Shown: one piece after another, positions 5,382 through 9,046 of the stretch
Layout: every line of letters begins with the position of its first letter
Numbering within the stretch: position 1 is the first letter of the stretch
Assembly (NCBI GenBank): GCA_019309685.1
Contig: JAFDFT010000186.1
Span: forward strand, 1 to 9,046
DNA: 9,046 nucleotides
DNA from: Deltaproteobacteria bacterium
GTDB lineage: Bacteria; Desulfobacterota; Desulfobacteria; Desulfobacterales; JAABPS01
Direction: 5' to 3'
Position numbers and translations under genes: made by a program
The notes under the pieces: generated by a model
Database searches by the model: none
The model's input: only the letters and a program-made list of their open reading frames with translations
What the model was told of the DNA's origin: nothing

Positions 5382-6806
5382 TTATAATTTATCAAGAAGC
5401 CGCTGGTGGATATTGTCAAAGCCGCCGTTGGACATAATCAAAACAACATCACCGGGTCTTGCTGTTTCGAAAACAAAATCAATGATAGAGTCCGTATCCG
5501 GAAAATAATGAGCGTCCTTACCCATGGCTTTCAGATCATCGACCAGTTTTTCGGAAGAAAAGCGTATATCCGCTGGAATTTTATCAAGAAGGGGCGGCTT
5601 ACGGATACAGATAAGGTCCGCCTGATCAAATGAGTGCGGATAGATATCCTGGAAAATATTTCGCATACTTGAACTGGTACGGGGCTCAAATATGGTGATA
5701 AGACGGCCTTGCGTGCAGAATGGCTTCATGGCCCGAACAGTCTCTTTGACTGCGGTTGGGTGATGAGCAAAATCATCTATTATAGTAATATTTCTTTTTA
5801 TGCCGCGGATCTCCTGTCGCCGCTTAACGCCCTGATATTTTTCAAGGGCGTTTGAGATGGTTTCTTTTTTGATGTTTAATGCATCGGCTATGGCAATGGC
5901 TGCCAGCGTATTGAGCAGATTATGTTCTCCTGCTAGCGGTGTCTTTAAGGTGGTAAAGGTATTCCCATTTTTATGTACATCAAAAAAAGTAAATGGCGGT
6001 GAGATAGATATGTTTTCGAAACGCCATGTGGACCCCTCATTTTTTCCGTATGCTGACACATTGCAACGAACATTCTTTATCAGTTCCTCAATGTTATGAT
6101 CCGCGTCAAAGGCAAATAGGGTGCTTTGTTCTGAAATGCCGGAAATAAACGTGCCAAAGGCTTTTTTCACATGGGCAAGATCTTCATAGATATCCGCGTG
6201 ATCAAATTCAATACTTGTGACCACAGCCAGCGCGGGGTCGTAATGCATGAATTTGGGGCCTTTGTCAAAGAACGCTGTATCGTACTCATCTCCTTCTATG
6301 ATGATATATTCACCCTTGCCTAAATAATAATTTGCATCAAAATTTATTAAAATACCGCCTATGAAAAATGTCGGGTCAAGGCCCGCTTCAAAAAGAAGCC
6401 AGGCGGTAATGGAAGACGTTGTGGTTTTTCCATGGGTCCCGGTGATGAGGATTGGCTTTTTGTTTTTCCCAACAAATGTATTGATTGCCTGAGGCATGGA
6501 ACAGAAATGAAGGCCCATTTTCCTGGTTTGGATGACCTCAGGGTTATCTTTTGTTACGGCATTGCCGATGATGACAAGATCAGGCGTATATGAAATATTC
6601 TTTTTGTCAAATCCATCAAAGACCGGTATATTTTTCCGGGCGAGAAGGTCGCTCATGGGTGGATAGATTTTCTGATCCGATCCTGTCACAGTATATCCCA
6701 GGTCTTTGAGCATGCAGGCCAGTGCCGCCATGCCGGTTCCGCAGGCGCCGATTAAATGTATTTTGTCGGTATGATCAGGGATAAAATTATTCTTTAAATC
6801 AATCAC
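5382..6806 (-). CDS. mpl: UDP-MurNAc:L-Ala-gamma-D-Glu-meso-DAP ligase (murein peptide ligase)
   Basis: Mpl joins the recycled tripeptide L-Ala-D-Glu-meso-DAP to UDP-MurNAc, returning cell-wall turnover products to peptidoglycan synthesis in the cytosol. The 474 residues follow the Mur ligase plan: an N-terminal UDP-binding Rossmann domain with GACGTGMAALA (20-30), the ATP-binding P-loop GTHGKTTTSS (123-132), and IEGDEYDTAFFDKGPKFMHY (170-189). The last motif resembles the Mpl hallmark EADEYDSAFFDKRSKF and separates it from MurC. HNLLN (295-299) and VKRRQEIRG (327-335) follow, then the C-terminal ligase domain with DDFAHHPTAV (344-353). The start is GTG at 6806: GGAAG is 5 nt upstream, and an in-frame stop precedes it with no ATG between. 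Its own promoter with a palindrome lies upstream. The presence of this gene implies DAP-type peptidoglycan. Confidence 0.94.
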   Translation of the reverse strand: MIDLKNNFIPDHTDKIHLIGACGTGMAALACMLKDLGYTVTGSDQKIYPPMSDLLARKNIPVFDGFDKKNISYTPDLVIIGNAVTKDNPEVIQTRKMGLHFCSMPQAINTFVGKNKKPILITGTHGKTTTSSITAWLLFEAGLDPTFFIGGILINFDANYYLGKGEYIIIEGDEYDTAFFDKGPKFMHYDPALAVVTSIEFDHADIYEDLAHVKKAFGTFISGISEQSTLFAFDADHNIEELIKNVRCNVSAYGKNEGSTWRFENISISPPFTFFDVHKNGNTFTTLKTPLAGEHNLLNTLAAIAIADALNIKKETISNALEKYQGVKRRQEIRGIKRNITIIDDFAHHPTAVKETVRAMKPFCTQGRLITIFEPRTSSSMRNIFQDIYPHSFDQADLICIRKPPLLDKIPADIRFSSEKLVDDLKAMGKDAHYFPDTDSIIDFVFETARPGDVVLIMSNGGFDNIHQRLLDKL

Positions 6807-6832
6807 AATATCTTCCGTATCATTTTATGGAG

Positions 6833-6890
6833 TTGAGGTATAAATATCATGCTTTATTTTCATTTTATTTACCCTCAATTGAGGTATGAA
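6833..6890 (-). promoter_or_regulatory. mpl promoter with palindromic operator in the spacer
   Basis: On the minus strand, TTCATA (6885-6890), a 17-bp spacer and TAAAAT (6862-6867, 5 of 6 to consensus) form a sigma70-like promoter. The spacer holds the perfect 12-bp palindrome CCTCAATTGAGG (6873-6884). A half-site copy, ATACCTCAA, recurs just downstream of the expected start (plus-strand TTGAGGTAT at 6833-6841, and again at 6879-6887). A palindrome between -35 and -10 with a downstream half-site is a typical repressor layout. The regulator is unknown. Confidence 0.5.
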
Positions 6891-6999
6891 TTAAATACGC
6901 TTGATCCGCCTATTCATTCCTATGTTTTTCCATTGTGGGATTTGATAAAGGTTTCGAAAAGGCTAGATGATTAAGTGGCAATTGAAAATAATTTGGTGT

Positions 7000-8010
7000 C
7001 TATTTAAACGAATACTGCTCGATTTCGTTAATAAGGTCCTGATGTAGGAGTGAATCAAATTTCACACTAACAGAATAGTCATTAAATAAAAGATAATTGG
7101 CTCCGATAATTCTTCCTTTCTGAATCACGCTGGGTTGGGATATAGCCTCCGGAAGGCTAAATCTTAGATTTACTCTTCTGCCAAGAAGAATCTGGATTGT
7201 CTTTTTTTGTGAAGACTTGACGTCAAAAGCGAGACCGCCAACGGAAATATCCGTCAATTCACCACTGAATGCTTTTCCAATGGGGTTGGCTGAGCTGTCC
7301 AATAACTGAAAGTTCGCTTTTACCGTTATCTTAACGCGTTTATGCCCTCTGCGGCTAAAGCCTTTATTCGCCAGCAGATCACTAATTTTTCCAAGCGCCA
7401 TACAATGGTCCAGCAGTTTTGGCTCCAGTGATGGAACTTCCTGGTTCCATTTTTCCAGCACATCCGCATTTAAAAGTCTGGCTTTGACACTCGATACTGT
7501 TATCAATGTGGTACTGCATAAAGAGATAGAGAAAAAGGTCTCTATGCCCGCAAGATCACCAGGGCCCAATGTTCTTATGGGGTGTTCAGCACCGTCCTTA
7601 TTATAGACTATTTTCAATTGGCCCTGATCAATAAAATAAAGTGTGTTGTTAATTTGATCCTGTTTAAATATTACTTTATCTTTTTCAAAGGACGTTTCAG
7701 TCATGGAATAATAGAGCAGATTTGATTCTTCATCGTTAAGTTTATTATACAAACTTGCCCATAATTGCATATGTGTTTGGTCCAGCGATTTTGCCTTTTC
7801 TTCTTCAATGATTTCACCGGATTTAACGATTTCATTCAATGCCATTGAATCAAGCTGCATCAGCTTATCTCTTAATGACTCTGACTTTGTAAAGTTTTTT
7901 AGCTGAGCATATTTCACAATCAGGTCATATAAGGCAGCGACCGCGGTTTCAATTTTATTCTCATGGATATACTGTTCAACTAATTTTTCCTGTTTGGCAA
8001 GGTCGTTCAT
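7000..8010 (-). CDS. Cyclic-nucleotide-binding-fold plus PilZ domain protein (probable c-di-GMP effector)
   Basis: This cytosolic protein of 336 residues has no membrane segment. Residues 1-85 are helical and charged. About 92-190 form a cNMP-binding beta-roll (YYSMTETSFEKDKVIFKQ, then LYFIDQGQLKIVY, then LGPGDLAGIETFF). Residues 218-335 form a PilZ domain with both c-di-GMP motifs intact: RxxxR as RGHKR (221-225) and DxSxGG as DISVGG (254-259). The phosphate-binding Arg of true cAMP receptors appears to be missing (SLCSTTLITV at 163-172), so the roll may not bind cAMP. No DNA-binding domain follows. The frame is open upstream to 8199, but I start at the ATG at 8010 because AAGGA lies 8 nt before it and a good promoter (8065-8093) lies within the extension. 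Between mpl and a divergent PBP gene, a cell-envelope role is possible but unproven. Confidence 0.85.
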   Translation of the reverse strand: MNDLAKQEKLVEQYIHENKIETAVAALYDLIVKYAQLKNFTKSESLRDKLMQLDSMALNEIVKSGEIIEEEKAKSLDQTHMQLWASLYNKLNDEESNLLYYSMTETSFEKDKVIFKQDQINNTLYFIDQGQLKIVYNKDGAEHPIRTLGPGDLAGIETFFSISLCSTTLITVSSVKARLLNADVLEKWNQEVPSLEPKLLDHCMALGKISDLLANKGFSRRGHKRVKITVKANFQLLDSSANPIGKAFSGELTDISVGGLAFDVKSSQKKTIQILLGRRVNLRFSLPEAISQPSVIQKGRIIGANYLLFNDYSVSVKFDSLLHQDLINEIEQYSFK

Positions 8011-8064
8011 TATCATTATCCTTTTTGCTATTTTGAAATAATAATAACAGTTTAGTAAATTATA

Positions 8065-8093
8065 AGAATAATGGAAAACAGTGATCGAGTCAA
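8065..8093 (-). promoter_or_regulatory. Promoter of the cNMP-PilZ gene
   Basis: On the minus strand, TTGACT (8088-8093) and TATTCT (8065-8070) are separated by exactly 17 bp. Transcription would begin near 8058, about 48 nt before the ATG at 8010. Since the longer frame begins at 8199, upstream of this promoter, it supports the shorter protein. Confidence 0.6.
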
Positions 8094-8299
8094 GATAAAT
8101 GTTATTCAACTTATCGTATTTAAAGACATTCTTTTTTTCAGCATTTACACGAGAAAAAAAGCGATGTAATTCAGCGTTCCGGATAATTGATTTTATCAAA
8201 AGACTGTTGTAAGAATAGAGTTGGCAATAGAATCAAGCCAATTTGTTTATTTAGGAACCGGAAAACGGATTTGAAAAATATTTAAAGCGTATTCAAATA

Positions 8300-9046
8300 A
8301 TGAAAGAAAGAAAGAGTAAAAAATCGATACTGAGAAAATTATTCAAGCTTTGTATCTTAACGACTGTTCTGGTCATTATCTGTTCAGCCCTGTATATGGG
8401 ATACCTTTCTATAAAGATAGATAACCGATTTTCTTCCAGACGTTGGCAGATTCCTTCAAAAGTATTTTCGGATGTTACGATTTTATATCCCGGCCAAAAA
8501 CTAAACACAGCGCTGTTTAAGAAAAAACTCGAAAACCTTGGATATAAAACGGTTCGGCATAACCCGGAAAAAAAAGGCGAGGTTTCCATATCCGGTTCCG
8601 GGATGGATATTTTTTTGTATGATCTAAACTATCTTTCCCGTGAAAGAGATGGATTCCCTGTTCAGATCACCCTGGATGAAAAGGTGATTACTTCCATTGT
8701 CAGGAAGGATAACGATGAAAGCATACTCATTTTAGAGCTGGAACCCGAAGAGATTATGATGTTTTTTGGTGCTGAACGGGAACAGAGGCAACTTGTTTCC
8801 ATCAGCCAGGTCCCGCAGCACCTTATCCACGCTGTGATGGCCGCGGAAGACAATCGGTTTTATCAACATAAAGGAGTAGATCCTGCGGGAATTGCCCGGG
8901 CGATTTACACTAATCTGCGGCATGGTGCGATTCGACAGGGAGGGTCGACCATTACCCAGCAACTTGCAAAGAACTATTTTTTAACACCGGAAAGAACGTA
9001 TACACGAAAATTTAATGAACTGCTCATCTCCATAACCCTTGAACTG
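8300..9046 (+). CDS. mrcB: Class A (bifunctional) penicillin-binding protein, PBP1b-like, 3' end beyond window
   Basis: Enzymes of this family polymerise lipid II into glycan chains (GT51 domain) and crosslink the peptides (C-terminal transpeptidase, outside the window). The 249 visible residues begin with a basic cytosolic tail (MKERKSKKS) and one membrane anchor (about 14-38), typical of type II topology. Next comes SRRWQIPSKVFSDVTILYPG (46-65) and the following residues, resembling the linker and UB2H-like region of PBP1b rather than PBP1a. The glycosyltransferase motifs are EDNRFYQHKGVD (183-194), with the catalytic Glu183, and QGGSTITQQLAKN (213-225). The ATG at 8300 is the first start codon after an in-frame TAG at 8252, and the ribosome site is weak. 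It diverges from the PilZ gene. The symbol is by similarity; a PBP1b-type class A PBP is certain enough. Confidence 0.9.
   Translation, partial: MKERKSKKSILRKLFKLCILTTVLVIICSALYMGYLSIKIDNRFSSRRWQIPSKVFSDVTILYPGQKLNTALFKKKLENLGYKTVRHNPEKKGEVSISGSGMDIFLYDLNYLSRERDGFPVQITLDEKVITSIVRKDNDESILILELEPEEIMMFFGAEREQRQLVSISQVPQHLIHAVMAAEDNRFYQHKGVDPAGIARAIYTNLRHGAIRQGGSTITQQLAKNYFLTPERTYTRKFNELLISITLEL

Noticed and set aside
5222..5419. A 65-codon minus-strand open frame after mpl ending in repeat-derived residues
   Set aside because: It overlaps the end of mpl in another frame and its tail is the GC-rich repeat. I see no domain and no ribosome site.
8205..8245. Possible promoter for the PBP gene (TTGGCA with a distant T-rich -10) and a TTGGC/GCCAA dyad
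   Set aside because: TTGGCA is a fair -35, but no acceptable -10 occurs at 16-18 bp, and the dyad arms are only 5 bp. I could not support a promoter call.
8293..8589. A 98-codon minus-strand open frame opposite the PBP gene
   Set aside because: It is antisense to the well-supported PBP1b-like coding region and has no recognisable features.

Overview
The window reads as chromosomal DNA of a moderately AT-rich Gram-negative bacterium. The evidence is an Mpl-type murein recycling ligase specific for diaminopimelate peptides, a PBP1b-like bifunctional penicillin-binding protein with an N-terminal membrane anchor, a TrkAH potassium system and a PilZ protein. The protein style, together with a tRNA-adjacent tyrosine recombinase and GC-rich intergenic repeats, reminds me of Desulfobacterota (Desulfobacterales). 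That placement is inference from recall, not a search result.

Layout. Bases 2-298 (+) hold the C-terminal end of a tyrosine recombinase that converges on a tRNA cluster. Bases 315-589 (-) hold, in transcription order, tRNA-Lys(UUU), a second tRNA-Glu-derived tRNA-like sequence, and an intact tRNA-Glu(UUC). The cluster ends in a hairpin/T-run terminator at 269-302 that lies inside the last codons of the recombinase. Bases 810-3658 (-) are a trkA-trkH potassium uptake operon in which trkA is frameshifted by an exact 35-bp tandem duplication. Bases 3894-4814 (-) are birA. Bases 4815-5381 have no intact gene: they hold two inverted copies of a GC-rich repeat (each part of a roughly 42-bp tandem unit) and a degraded fragment that may come from a four-helix-bundle protein. 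Bases 5382-6806 (-) are mpl, with a promoter whose spacer holds a perfect palindrome. Bases 7000-8010 (-) encode a cyclic-nucleotide-binding-fold plus PilZ protein. Bases 8300-9046 (+) are the start of a divergent class A penicillin-binding protein that runs off the window.

How they fit. The three right-hand genes suggest a cell-envelope neighbourhood: peptidoglycan polymerisation (PBP1b-like), peptidoglycan recycling (Mpl) and a probable c-di-GMP effector transcribed divergently from the PBP gene. Trk and BirA are housekeeping functions. The left edge looks like the end of an element integrated next to a tRNA gene.

The points most worth a second look are the 35-bp duplication that disables trkA, the duplicated tRNA-Glu with a new fully paired anticodon stem but a degenerate T-arm, the recombinase/terminator overlap, the inverted repeats around the gene fragment, and the operator-like palindrome in the mpl promoter. 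I did not find a clearly new multi-gene system.
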